From: Sphingomonas sp. SCN 67-18
Lineage (GTDB): Bacteria > Pseudomonadota > Alphaproteobacteria > Sphingomonadales > Sphingomonadaceae
Direction of reading: 5' to 3'
NCBI RefSeq assembly: GCF_001724715.1
Contig: NZ_MEFG01000019.1
Span: 1 to 64,000 of the forward strand
DNA length: 64,000 nucleotides
In this document: piece after piece, positions 55,197-63,437 of the stretch
Position numbering within the stretch: the first letter of the stretch is position 1
Layout: every line of letters begins with the position of its first letter
The notes under the pieces: generated by a model
What the model saw: the letters and a program-made list of their open reading frames with translations, nothing else
The model's database searches: none
What the model was told of the DNA's origin: nothing
Made by a program: the position numbers and the translations under genes

Positions 55197-57019
55197 GACC
55201 GCGAAATGGCCTCCGCCGCGATCATCCGGGCCTCGGCCTCATGGCCGACACGGCGCAGCGCGGAGACGATCTGGTAGAGGAAAGCGGGCGGCACCCGCCG
55301 CCAGTCGCGCGTCTGCATCCCCGTGGCGGCGATCAGCGCCACGGTGGCGGGCTGGTTGTCGCGCGCCGCCTGCTGGATGGCGCGGGTCCAGCTGTTCTGG
55401 ACGCCCAGGCCAACGCCATGGGCACGGTTCATCTCATCGGCATCGGCGGCCGATATCCGGCCGAGACCGGCCAGCGCGGCAATCACGAAGCGCACCTTCG
55501 CCTGCCCCTCATCGTCCTGCGCCTTGGCATAGCCGTCCACACGCGCCGCGCCGAGATCGACCACCCGGCGGGACGCGCCGACCGCAAGCAGCGCCCAGGC
55601 GTCATCGCCCGCCCGCGCGCCATTCGCCACCTCGGCCCAGCGTTCCGCCGTGGTGTCGAAGCCGGCGGTCAGCATGGCGGCGATCAGGTTGCGCGCATCA
55701 TCCGCATAATCCGCATTGGGCACGATCCGCGCCGCCGCGCGCGCGGTCAGCACCAGCCGGGCATAGCGTTCGCGCGGATCGGTCGGCTCGCTCCACAGCG
55801 CGCGCAGCGCCGTCATCCGGTTGTTCGCATCGCCCATATAGGCCTGCCGCAGCCGGCCTGCGGTCGAACCCTGCACGTCGGCGGAATCGGTGGCGTCGAA
55901 CAATGCGCCATAAAGGTCGATATAGGCCGCGCTGGAAAAGACGCCCAGGGTTGCCGCCCAGGACGCGGGGCCGACGCGCTTGTCCACGCTCAGCATCGGC
56001 GCGCGCGCCTGCCAGGCCTGCACATGCGGCCCGACGGTAGCGAACAGCGCGTCCGGAAGCGCGACATCGGTGGCGTTGGCAAGGCCGAAGCGCCAGGCGG
56101 TCATCTGGTTGACGCCATCCCACTGGATGGTCACCGCGCGCCGCCCGTTGATGCCCGCGCCCACCACCTTCTCGGCCAACAGCACGTCTATGCCGCCGCT
56201 GCCGCCGCCCCGCCGCGCGCCGTCGATCAGCGCGCTGGCCGTGCCCGGCTCGCCCGCCAGGCCGGCGCACATCGCCCGGGCCAGCATCCACGCCCGCGCA
56301 TTGCCGGGCACGGAATCGGCCAGTGGGCACATCGCCGCAGGATCGGCATTGGCCAGCGCGGACTGCATGGCCACCTGGAACAGTTTCGGCGTGAAACGAT
56401 CGACGTCCACGCCCTGGACGAGCAGGCGCGCCGAATCCGCCTCACCCATGCGGAGCAGCAGCCAGGCGCGTTCCGCCACCCAATCAGCGCCCGCCACGCC
56501 GCGCGGCGCCGCCGTCTGCGTCAACAGCGCCCGGCGCAGCAGGATGGAGCCCCAGCGCGACGCCACCGGCGCTTTCATCCGCCGCATCAGGATGGAGAGA
56601 TACCGGCCCCGCGCATTGCCCCAGCTATCCGTGCCGAGCCCGCCATTGCCGCTGTTCAGCACGCCGACGAAGGACGGCGAGCGGCGTGCGGCCTGCGGCA
56701 GGTCATATGGCTCTAACTCGGCCGTCTGCGCTTCCTCCGCTTTTGCCTCGTCGGTCAGTTCGGTCGGCAGGTCCGCCGGCAGGCCGGAGCCGAGATCGGG
56801 CAGCAGATCGACCGGCGGGCGCGCGGGTGCCGTGGGCGCGGCCGCGGGCCGCCCGGGGGTTGCCGCGGGCGTTGGAGCCGGCGCAGGCGCCGGATCGCCG
56901 AAACCGGGCGGCAGAATGGATTCCGGACGTTCCTGACCAAGCGCGGGGATCGCGATCGCGGCGACCGCGACCAGCGAAACCGCACCAAGGATGACTCGCC
57001 TACTGCGCGAGCTTTTCAT
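55193..57019 (-). CDS. Large exported Ala-rich repeat-helical protein, unknown function
   Basis: I do not recognise a characterised family. The 608-residue protein starts with a signal peptide or anchor (MKSSRSRRVILGAVSLVAVAAIAIPALGQ), followed by a Pro/Ala-rich linker (about 40-80) and a long helical domain whose spacing resembles degenerate TPR/Sel1-like helices, e.g. AWLLLRMGEADSARLLVQG and ARAGDDAWALLAVGA. It is probably periplasmic. It overlaps xerD at its end and a 45-residue membrane protein gene at its start, so the three form a coupled operon. Sphingomonad genomes carry similar hypothetical proteins beside xerD. Confidence 0.7.
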   Translation of the reverse strand: MKSSRSRRVILGAVSLVAVAAIAIPALGQERPESILPPGFGDPAPAPAPTPAATPGRPAAAPTAPARPPVDLLPDLGSGLPADLPTELTDEAKAEEAQTAELEPYDLPQAARRSPSFVGVLNSGNGGLGTDSWGNARGRYLSILMRRMKAPVASRWGSILLRRALLTQTAAPRGVAGADWVAERAWLLLRMGEADSARLLVQGVDVDRFTPKLFQVAMQSALANADPAAMCPLADSVPGNARAWMLARAMCAGLAGEPGTASALIDGARRGGGSGGIDVLLAEKVVGAGINGRRAVTIQWDGVNQMTAWRFGLANATDVALPDALFATVGPHVQAWQARAPMLSVDKRVGPASWAATLGVFSSAAYIDLYGALFDATDSADVQGSTAGRLRQAYMGDANNRMTALRALWSEPTDPRERYARLVLTARAAARIVPNADYADDARNLIAAMLTAGFDTTAERWAEVANGARAGDDAWALLAVGASRRVVDLGAARVDGYAKAQDDEGQAKVRFVIAALAGLGRISAADADEMNRAHGVGLGVQNSWTRAIQQAARDNQPATVALIAATGMQTRDWRRVPPAFLYQIVSALRRVGHEAEARMIAAEAISRS

Positions 57020-57137
57020 TCGGCACGACCTTCTCGACGCGGACCGGCGCCTGTTCGGTGTCCATCCCGGCGAGCACGAACAGCCCCCCGACGACGATCG
57101 CGATGATGAGCAGCACTATGACGAGCGAACGGGACAT
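57000..57137 (-). CDS. Small single-pass membrane protein (45 aa)
   Basis: An overlooked short frame: MSRSLVIVLLIIAIVVGGLF is a clear transmembrane helix, followed by a polar periplasmic tail (AGMDTEQAPVRVEKVVPNEKLAQ in two halves). AAGGAAAA precedes the ATG by 3-4 bases. Its stop lies 20 bases inside the next gene (start 57019), the arrangement of a translationally coupled pair. It is the first gene of the operon with the 608-residue protein and xerD, divergent from aroK. Function unknown; a membrane anchor or adaptor for the larger partner is plausible. Confidence 0.7.
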   Translation of the reverse strand: MSRSLVIVLLIIAIVVGGLFVLAGMDTEQAPVRVEKVVPNEKLAQ

Positions 57138-57218
57138 GATTTTCCTTGTCTCACCGGTTCAACGGGAACCCCGGGCCTTTTGCCCGACGCCACGCCAGTC
57201 TGTATAGCCCCCGCGGCC

Positions 57219-57758
57219 ATGCATAACGAAGTCTCCCCCCGAACCGCCCCGGCAAAGCGCCCGATCGTCCTGGTCGGCCTGATGGGCGTCGGCAAATCCA
57301 CGGTCGGCAAGCGCCTGGCAAGCCGCCTGAATCTTCCTTTCGTCGATGCCGATCAGGAGATTGAGACAGCGGCGGGCATGACCATCGCCGAGATATTCGA
57401 GCGATTCGGGGAGGCCCACTTCCGCGATGGCGAACGGCGGGTGATATCCCGGCTGGTCGACGGACGGCCGAAAGTGATCGCCACGGGCGGCGGCGCGTTC
57501 ATGAACGACGAGACCCGCGCGCTCATCCTCGCGGAGGCGACGGCGGTGTGGATCAATGCGGAGCTGGACACGCTGGTCGAGCGGATCGGCCGGCGCGGGC
57601 ATCGCCCACTGCTCAACAAGGGCGATCCGCGCGCCATTCTTGGTGACCTCGCGGCGGCGCGCAATCCCGTCTATGCGCTGGCGCCGATCCATGTGATGAG
57701 CCACCCGGCGCCGCATGAAGCGACCGTCGATGCGATAATGGAGGCGTTGCGCAAATGA
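57219..57758 (+). CDS. aroK: Shikimate kinase
   Basis: Phosphorylates shikimate at O3 in aromatic amino-acid synthesis. The 179-residue NMP-kinase fold has Walker A GLMGVGKST, the shikimate-binding DADQEIE and FRDGERR segments, the GGG motif in ATGGGAFM, and the lid RPLL. The start at 57219 gives a 14-residue lead before the P-loop strand. Its stop overlaps aroB (ATGA), forming the conserved aroK-aroB operon. Confidence 0.95.
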   Translation: MHNEVSPRTAPAKRPIVLVGLMGVGKSTVGKRLASRLNLPFVDADQEIETAAGMTIAEIFERFGEAHFRDGERRVISRLVDGRPKVIATGGGAFMNDETRALILAEATAVWINAELDTLVERIGRRGHRPLLNKGDPRAILGDLAAARNPVYALAPIHVMSHPAPHEATVDAIMEALRK

Positions 57759-58855
57759 CCGTGGTCAGGGTCGATCTGGGTGAGCGCGGCTATGACATCG
57801 CGATCGAATCCGGCGCGCTGGCGCGGGCGGGCGCGCTGCTGCGCCCCTATGCGCGCGGCCGCCTGATCGTCATCACCGACTCCAATGTGGCCGAGGCCCA
57901 GCTGCCCCGGCTGGTCGCCGCGCTGGCGGCGGCGGGCATCGCCGCGGAGCCGATCGTGCTGCCGGCGGGCGAGGCGACCAAAAGCTGGGCGCAGCTTGAG
58001 CAACTGGCGGACCGGCTGCTCGATCTGGGCGTGGAGCGCGGCGACCATGTCGTCGCGCTGGGCGGCGGCGTGATCGGCGATCTGGTGGGCTTCACCGCCT
58101 CGCTAGTGAAGCGCGGCTGCGGCTTCGTGCAGGTGCCGACCACGCTGCTCGCGCAGGTGGACAGTTCCGTCGGCGGCAAGACCGCGATCAACACCCGCGC
58201 TGGCAAGAACCTGATCGGCGCATTCTACCAGCCGTCCTTCGTGCTGATCGATCCCGACGTGCTGGACACGCTGCCCGCGCGCGACGTGCGGGCCGGCTAT
58301 GCCGAAGTCGTCAAATATGGCCTGATCAACGACGCCGCCTTCTTTGCCTGGTGCGAAGCCAATGCCGGACGGCTGCTGGCTGGCGATGCGGACGCCCGCG
58401 CCCATGCCATCGCGCACAGCGTTGCCGCCAAGGCAGGCATCGTCGCCGCTGACGAGCGCGAACTGGCGGATCGCCGCGCGTTGCTCAACCTCGGCCACAC
58501 TTTCGGCCATGCGCTGGAAGCGGAAACCGGCTTTTCGGACGCACTGCTGCACGGCGAGGCGGTGGCCGCCGGCATGGCGCTCGCCTTCCGCTTTTCCGCC
58601 GCGCAGGGGCTTTGCACGCAGGACGACGCCGACCGCGTCGGCGCCCACCTGCGCGCCATCGGCCTGCCGGACGGGCTGGCCGCCGCGGGCGTCGCCGCCG
58701 GTGGCACGGCGCTGGTCGCCCATATGGCGCATGACAAGAAAATGGCGGGCGGCCGCCTGCCCTTCATCCTGGCACGCGGCATCGGCGATGCCTTTGTCGA
58801 CAAATCCGTGTCGCTGGACGATGTCGCGGCGTTTCTCGACCGCGAACGGGCCTGA
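57755..58855 (+). CDS. aroB: 3-Dehydroquinate synthase
   Basis: NAD- and metal-dependent cyclisation of DAHP to 3-dehydroquinate. The 366 residues show GGGVIGDLVGFTAS for NAD, TTLLAQVDSSVGGKTAIN, the zinc-binding Glu/His set in AEVVKYG, LNLGHTFGHALE and LHGEAVAAGM, and HDKK near the C-terminus. Full length. It is coupled to aroK and convergent with the DUF423 gene two bases beyond its stop. Confidence 0.96.
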   Translation: MTVVRVDLGERGYDIAIESGALARAGALLRPYARGRLIVITDSNVAEAQLPRLVAALAAAGIAAEPIVLPAGEATKSWAQLEQLADRLLDLGVERGDHVVALGGGVIGDLVGFTASLVKRGCGFVQVPTTLLAQVDSSVGGKTAINTRAGKNLIGAFYQPSFVLIDPDVLDTLPARDVRAGYAEVVKYGLINDAAFFAWCEANAGRLLAGDADARAHAIAHSVAAKAGIVAADERELADRRALLNLGHTFGHALEAETGFSDALLHGEAVAAGMALAFRFSAAQGLCTQDDADRVGAHLRAIGLPDGLAAAGVAAGGTALVAHMAHDKKMAGGRLPFILARGIGDAFVDKSVSLDDVAAFLDRERA

Positions 58856-58857
58856 AT

Positions 58858-59205
58858 TCAGCGCCGGAAGCCCCGCGCCGCGATCCAGATCCACCCGCCG
58901 ATCATCGCCGCCCCGCCGATCGGCGTGACCGCCCCCAGCCAGCGCGGCGCGCCCAGCGCTATCGCATAGAGCGTCGCCGCGAACAGCATCGCCCCGGCCA
59001 GCAGCAACGCCGCCGGCCCCTCGCCCGTGCGCCGCCCGCCGAGCGCGATCACCGCCACGGCGTGGACCAGCTGATAGGATGCGCCGGTACGCAGCCAGTC
59101 CGCCGCCGCACCCTCCGCGCCATGCGCGCCGAATGCGCCCGCCGCCACCGCCAGCGCGGCGGAAAGCGCCGCCCAGGGCAACAGCCGATCATGCTCCGCC
59201 GTCAT
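58858..59205 (-). CDS. DUF423-family small membrane protein
   Basis: A 115-residue inner-membrane protein of DUF423 (YgdD-like) with four hydrophobic helices. The diagnostic GAFGAHG motif lies after helix 1, YQLVHAVAVIAL in helix 2, and TPIGGAAMIGGWIW near the end. Function is unknown. Its start overlaps the antiporter stop by four bases, making it the last gene of the radA operon. Confidence 0.88.
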   Translation of the reverse strand: MTAEHDRLLPWAALSAALAVAAGAFGAHGAEGAAADWLRTGASYQLVHAVAVIALGGRRTGEGPAALLLAGAMLFAATLYAIALGAPRWLGAVTPIGGAAMIGGWIWIAARGFRR

Positions 59206-60959
59206 CGGCGGCTCGCGGGTTCATGCGGCAGATACATCATGTCCATCGCGGCCCTCAGATCGCCGGTTTCGCTCTGCGCGGCAAGCCGGTCCAGGTCGCG
59301 CTTGCGATATTCCGCCTCGGCGGCCGCGGCTTCATCCTCGTCGATCTCGAGCGCGGCCATCGCCTTGCGCGCGAGCCGGATGGCGGATTCATGCACTTCG
59401 CGCACCGCCCCGGCCACCGGCGCGCCGGCGATCCGCATCGCATGACGCCGGTCATAGAGGCGCACCAGCAGCGCCGCCTTGGGAAAGGCATCCGCAATGC
59501 CGCGCAACGCCTCGCCGCCGAAAGCGGACTCGTCGTGGCAAAAGAGCAGGAGCTGCGCCTCCTCCGCGCCGGCCAGCCGCAGCAGGTCTATGCGCGTGCC
59601 GTCGCCATAATAGACCTTCATGCCATAGGCCGCGCTGACGTCGATCTGTTCCGCGTCCGAATCAATCACCGTCACGGACAGGCCCTGCGCGGTCAGCATC
59701 TGGCTGACGGTCTGGCCGAAGCGGCCATAGCCGACCACGATGGCGCTGGCGCCGTCCGCCGCCTCCGGCCCGTCCAGGTCGGTCCGCAGCCTCGTCCTCT
59801 CGCTGCGGAAACGCCTGCCGAACGCCATAAGGAACGGCGTCGTCGCCATGGAGAGGGTGACGACCGCGCCGAACAGGCTGGCCGCCTCCGGCGCGATCAG
59901 CTGGGCGTCCTTCGCCTGCGCGAACAGCACGAAGCCAAATTCGCCGCCCTGGCTCAACAGCAGGCCAAGGCCAAGCGCCTCGCGCCAGCCCATGCCGAAC
60001 AGGCGGCCCAGCCCCAATATGATCGCCGTCTTGATGACGATCAGTCCCGCCGCCATGCCGATGACGAATACCGGGCGATCGGCAATGGCGTGCAGGTCCA
60101 GCATCATGCCGACCGCGATGAAGAACAGGCCGAGAAGGATGGAGCGGAACGGCTCGACATCCGCCTCCAGCTCATGCCGATAGGGGGAATCGGCCAGCAT
60201 CACCCCGGCGATGAACGCGCCCAGCGCGGTCGACAGGTGCAATGCCTCCATCAGCGCCGCGCTGGCCAGCACGGCGAACAGCCCGGCGGCGACGAACAGT
60301 TCGCGCTCGCCCAGCCCGCCGATCAGGCGGAACAGCGGATTGAGGACATAGCACCCGGCGCAAACGAGGCCGATGATCGCGCCGACGGTGTAGAGCGCCA
60401 GCATCCACCCCGGCGGCGCGCCCGGATCCGGCGGCGCGCGCGACAGGGCGGCGATGATGGTGATCATCGGCACCAGCGACAAATCCTGGAACAGCAGTAC
60501 GGAAAACGCCCGCTCGCCAAAGGGCGTTCGCAGCCGCCCGGCGGATTGCAGCATCGGCAGCACCTGCGCGGTGGACGACAGGGCCAGCGGCAGGCCCAGC
60601 GCAATCGCTGCCGCCGCAGAGAATTCCGTGGCGACGAAGATCATCGCCGCCACCGCCGCGCCGCACAGCATCACCTGCGAGACGCCAAGGCCGAAAATGT
60701 CGCGCCGCAGCCGCCACAACCGGCTGGGCGTCAGTTCCAGCCCGACGAGGAACAGCAGCAGGGTGATGCCGATTTCGGCAAAATCCATCTTGCTTTCGGC
60801 CCCGCCCTCCAGCCCGAGCACCTCGGGGCCGATCAGCACGCCCGCCACCAGATAACCCAGCACCGCGCCAAGCCCGAGCCGGCGGAACAGCAGCACGAAG
60901 GTGAGCGCCGCGCCCAGCAGGATCACGCCGTCGATCAGCGCGACGCCGCCCGTTTCCAT
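59202..60959 (-). CDS. CPA2-family K+/H+ antiporter (KefB/KefC-like) with TrkA-N domain
   Basis: A 585-residue cation:proton antiporter. Residues 1-385 contain about 12 membrane helices with LLFLVGLELTPSRLWRLR, the LGLPLALSSTAQVLPML ion-binding helix, and STALGAFIAGVMLADSPYRHEL. Residues about 405-530 form a cytosolic Rossmann TrkA-N domain (VVGYGRFGQ, VIDSDAEQ, YYGDGTR) for nucleotide gating. In Kef proteins this domain senses glutathione adducts; key glutathione residues cannot be judged by eye. The start overlaps the previous stop (TGATG), and the stop overlaps DUF423. Confidence 0.92.
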   Translation of the reverse strand: METGGVALIDGVILLGAALTFVLLFRRLGLGAVLGYLVAGVLIGPEVLGLEGGAESKMDFAEIGITLLLFLVGLELTPSRLWRLRRDIFGLGVSQVMLCGAAVAAMIFVATEFSAAAAIALGLPLALSSTAQVLPMLQSAGRLRTPFGERAFSVLLFQDLSLVPMITIIAALSRAPPDPGAPPGWMLALYTVGAIIGLVCAGCYVLNPLFRLIGGLGERELFVAAGLFAVLASAALMEALHLSTALGAFIAGVMLADSPYRHELEADVEPFRSILLGLFFIAVGMMLDLHAIADRPVFVIGMAAGLIVIKTAIILGLGRLFGMGWREALGLGLLLSQGGEFGFVLFAQAKDAQLIAPEAASLFGAVVTLSMATTPFLMAFGRRFRSERTRLRTDLDGPEAADGASAIVVGYGRFGQTVSQMLTAQGLSVTVIDSDAEQIDVSAAYGMKVYYGDGTRIDLLRLAGAEEAQLLLFCHDESAFGGEALRGIADAFPKAALLVRLYDRRHAMRIAGAPVAGAVREVHESAIRLARKAMAALEIDEDEAAAAEAEYRKRDLDRLAAQSETGDLRAAMDMMYLPHEPASRR

Positions 60960-61396
60960 CAGCCGTCGCCCCGCGCCACGGCCTGCGCCGCCGCCTCCGC
61001 CACCGCCTCGAAGGCAAGGCGGATGGAGGCATGGCGCGCGCTGTGCGACAGGGCCGGCGCGAATACGTCCAGCCCCGGCCAGTCGCCGGGGTCCGCGCGC
61101 GTGCCGGCCAGCCAGCCGGTCAGCGCGTCGCGCGCGGCGTCCAGTTCCGCCGGCGTGCGGCCGATGGCGTGGCTCGCCATCAGATTTGCGGAGGCCTGCC
61201 CCAGCGCGCAGGCGCGCACATCCTGCCCCAGCGCGGCGACCCGCCCTTCACCGTCCATGCGGACGTCCACAGTCACCCGGCTGCCGCACACCGGCGATCG
61301 CCGCTCCGCGCTGCCTTCAGGATCGGCCAGCCGCTCGCCATGCGGAATGCTGGCCGCCAGGCGCAGGATGGTGACGTTGTACAGCGGCGCGTTCAT
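60959..61396 (-). CDS. NifU/SufU-like iron-sulfur scaffold-type protein
   Basis: A 145-residue cytosolic protein with the IscU-like fold signature: RSPVCGSRVTVDVRMD (first Cys), RACALGQASANLMA (second Cys), and a C-terminal SARHASIRLAFEAV segment where the usual third cluster Cys is His. Loss of the third Cys suggests altered metal binding or a non-scaffold function. Such proteins are annotated as iron-sulfur scaffold in sphingomonads. It lies 28 bases after cvpA and overlaps the antiporter gene by one base. Confidence 0.8.
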   Translation of the reverse strand: MNAPLYNVTILRLAASIPHGERLADPEGSAERRSPVCGSRVTVDVRMDGEGRVAALGQDVRACALGQASANLMASHAIGRTPAELDAARDALTGWLAGTRADPGDWPGLDVFAPALSHSARHASIRLAFEAVAEAAAQAVARGDG

Positions 61397-61424
61397 CGAT
61401 GCGCGTCCTCATGCGCGAACAGGA

Positions 61425-61967
61425 TCAGGCTTTGCCGGGGTCAACCGGCTCCCCATCGGGCAGGTCCATCCGGCGCTGGTTCATATAATCGACCAGCGCC
61501 TTGCCGCTGGCGCTGAGCAAGGGATAGGTGCGCGATTCGCGGACCCATTCGGGCCGTTTGGTCGCGCCGCCGTTCACCGTATCCAGCACCATCGTGACCA
61601 GCAGGAACAGCAGGGTTGAAAAGATCAGCCCCTTCACCGCGCCGAAACCGAGGCCAAGCACCCGGTCCACCGGGCCAAGCACCGACTGGCGAGTGCGGGC
61701 GCCGAGCGAGCGGGCGAGGAACTTGCCCAGGAAAAAGGTGATGCCGAACACCAGCACGAAGGCCAGCACGGCCGCGCCCGCCGCGGTACCGATGGTCGGC
61801 GCCAGCGCGTCGGACACCGGGCTGTGCAGGAATTTCACCGCCACGACCGCCAGCACCCAGGCGATCAGCGACAGCGCCTCGGTGACGAAGCCCCGGAGGA
61901 AGCCAAGGATCGCGCCCCCGCCGACAAGCAGGATGACGATGATATCGAGGCCGGTGAGCGCTGCCAT
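61425..61967 (-). CDS. cvpA: CvpA-family membrane protein
   Basis: A 180-residue inner-membrane protein of the CvpA family, with four helices (GLDIIVILLVGGGAILGFLRG, SLIAWVLAVVAVKFL, VLAFVLVFGITFFLGKFLAR, LIFSTLLFLLVTMVL) and the conserved GPVDRVLGLGFGAVKG loop. CvpA was found through colicin V production and is now linked to envelope homeostasis. It starts 9 bases after radA and continues into the scaffold-like gene. Confidence 0.9.
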   Translation of the reverse strand: MAALTGLDIIVILLVGGGAILGFLRGFVTEALSLIAWVLAVVAVKFLHSPVSDALAPTIGTAAGAAVLAFVLVFGITFFLGKFLARSLGARTRQSVLGPVDRVLGLGFGAVKGLIFSTLLFLLVTMVLDTVNGGATKRPEWVRESRTYPLLSASGKALVDYMNQRRMDLPDGEPVDPGKA

Positions 61968-61976
61968 ATGCGACCG

Positions 61977-63350
61977 CTAATCGCGCCCGAGCATATGGTC
62001 AACGAGGCTTGCGAGCGTGGCGTAGCGGGCAAGCGCCATGCCGCCGCCATCGTCGGTGGAGCCGCCGGGCACCAGCGCGCGGGAAAAGCCCAGTTTCGCG
62101 GCCTCTTTCAACCGCAACGCGCCGTGCGCGACCGGCCGGACCTCGCCGGACAGCGCCACTTCACCGAACGCCACCGTGTCGGACGACACCGACCGCTCGC
62201 TGAGCGCGGAGACGAGCGCCGCCGCCACGGCCAGATCCGCCGCCGGATCGGTGACGCGGTAGCCCCCCGCGATGTTCAGATAGACTTCGGCCGTTGAGAA
62301 GCTCAGCCCGCAGCGCGCCTCCAGCACCGCCAGGATCATCGCCAGCCGGCCGCTGTCCCAGCCCACCACGGCGCGCCGGGGCGTAGCCCCGCTGGCCAGC
62401 CTTACGGTCAGCGCCTGTATCTCCACCAGAACCGGCCGCGTCCCTTCCAGCGCCGGAAAGACGACCGCGCCGGTCACCGACTCGCCCCTGTTGGTCAGGA
62501 ACAGCGCGGAAGGGTTGGCGATCTCGCCCAGCCCGCCTTCCGCCATCGCGAACACGCCGATCTCGTCCGTGCCGCCGAAGCGGTTCTTGATCGCGCGCAG
62601 GATGCGGTACTGGTGGCTGCGCTCGCCCTCGAAGCTCAGCACCGTGTCCACCATATGCTCCAGCACGCGCGGCCCGGCGATCGACCCATCTTTGGTGACG
62701 TGGCCGACCAGCACCAGCGCGGTGCCGCGCTCCTTGGCGAAGCGGATCAGCTCCTGCGCCGATGCGCGGACCTGGCTCACCGTGCCCGGCGCGCCTTCGA
62801 TAAGGTCGCTGTGCATGGTCTGGATCGAATCGATCACCAGCAGCGCGGGCGGCGCGCCCTGCCCCAGCGTGGTCAGGATATCGCGCACCGACGTGGCGGC
62901 GGCCAGCTGCACCGGCGCCTGTCCCAATCCCAGCCGGCGCGCCCGCAGGCGCACCTGATCCGCCGCCTCCTCGCCGGAAACATAGGCCACCGCCAGCCCG
63001 CGCTGGGCGAGCTTCGCCGCCGCCTGCAGCAGCAGCGTCGATTTGCCGATGCCGGGATCGCCGCCGATCAGCGTCGCTGACCCGGAAACGAACCCGCCGC
63101 CAAGCGATCGGTCCAGCTCCGCAATCCCCGTGCCCATCCGCTCCGGCAGGGCCACGTCCGCGTCCAGCCCGACCAGCTCGACCGCGCGGCCGCCGCTTTG
63201 CAGGTCATGCTTGGCCCGAAACGGCGTCACCGCGCCGCCGGCTTCCTCGACCAGCGTGTTCCATTCCCCGCAATCCACGCATTGCCCCGCCCATTTGGAC
63301 GCAACCGACCCGCAGGCCTGGCAGACATAGCGTTTCTGGAATTTGGCCAT
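61977..63350 (-). CDS. radA: DNA repair protein RadA
   Basis: RecA-like helicase that extends strand exchange at recombination intermediates. The 457-residue protein has the N-terminal C4 zinc finger (CQACG and CVDCGEW), Walker A GGDPGIGKSTL, the RadA-specific KNRFGG motif and a C-terminal Lon-like domain (DLAVAAALVSALSERSV). ATG 63350 is chosen over the GTG six bases upstream. It is the first gene of a five-gene operon running leftwards to the DUF423 gene. Confidence 0.95.
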   Translation of the reverse strand: MAKFQKRYVCQACGSVASKWAGQCVDCGEWNTLVEEAGGAVTPFRAKHDLQSGGRAVELVGLDADVALPERMGTGIAELDRSLGGGFVSGSATLIGGDPGIGKSTLLLQAAAKLAQRGLAVAYVSGEEAADQVRLRARRLGLGQAPVQLAAATSVRDILTTLGQGAPPALLVIDSIQTMHSDLIEGAPGTVSQVRASAQELIRFAKERGTALVLVGHVTKDGSIAGPRVLEHMVDTVLSFEGERSHQYRILRAIKNRFGGTDEIGVFAMAEGGLGEIANPSALFLTNRGESVTGAVVFPALEGTRPVLVEIQALTVRLASGATPRRAVVGWDSGRLAMILAVLEARCGLSFSTAEVYLNIAGGYRVTDPAADLAVAAALVSALSERSVSSDTVAFGEVALSGEVRPVAHGALRLKEAAKLGFSRALVPGGSTDDGGGMALARYATLASLVDHMLGRD

Positions 63351-63437
63351 CGTCACGCCTCTATGCCTTGCCCGGGAGAGAAGCCAAGGCCATTTGCGTT
63401 ATGTCCCTGGAAAGGGATGAACTGCTAAGGAAGATGG

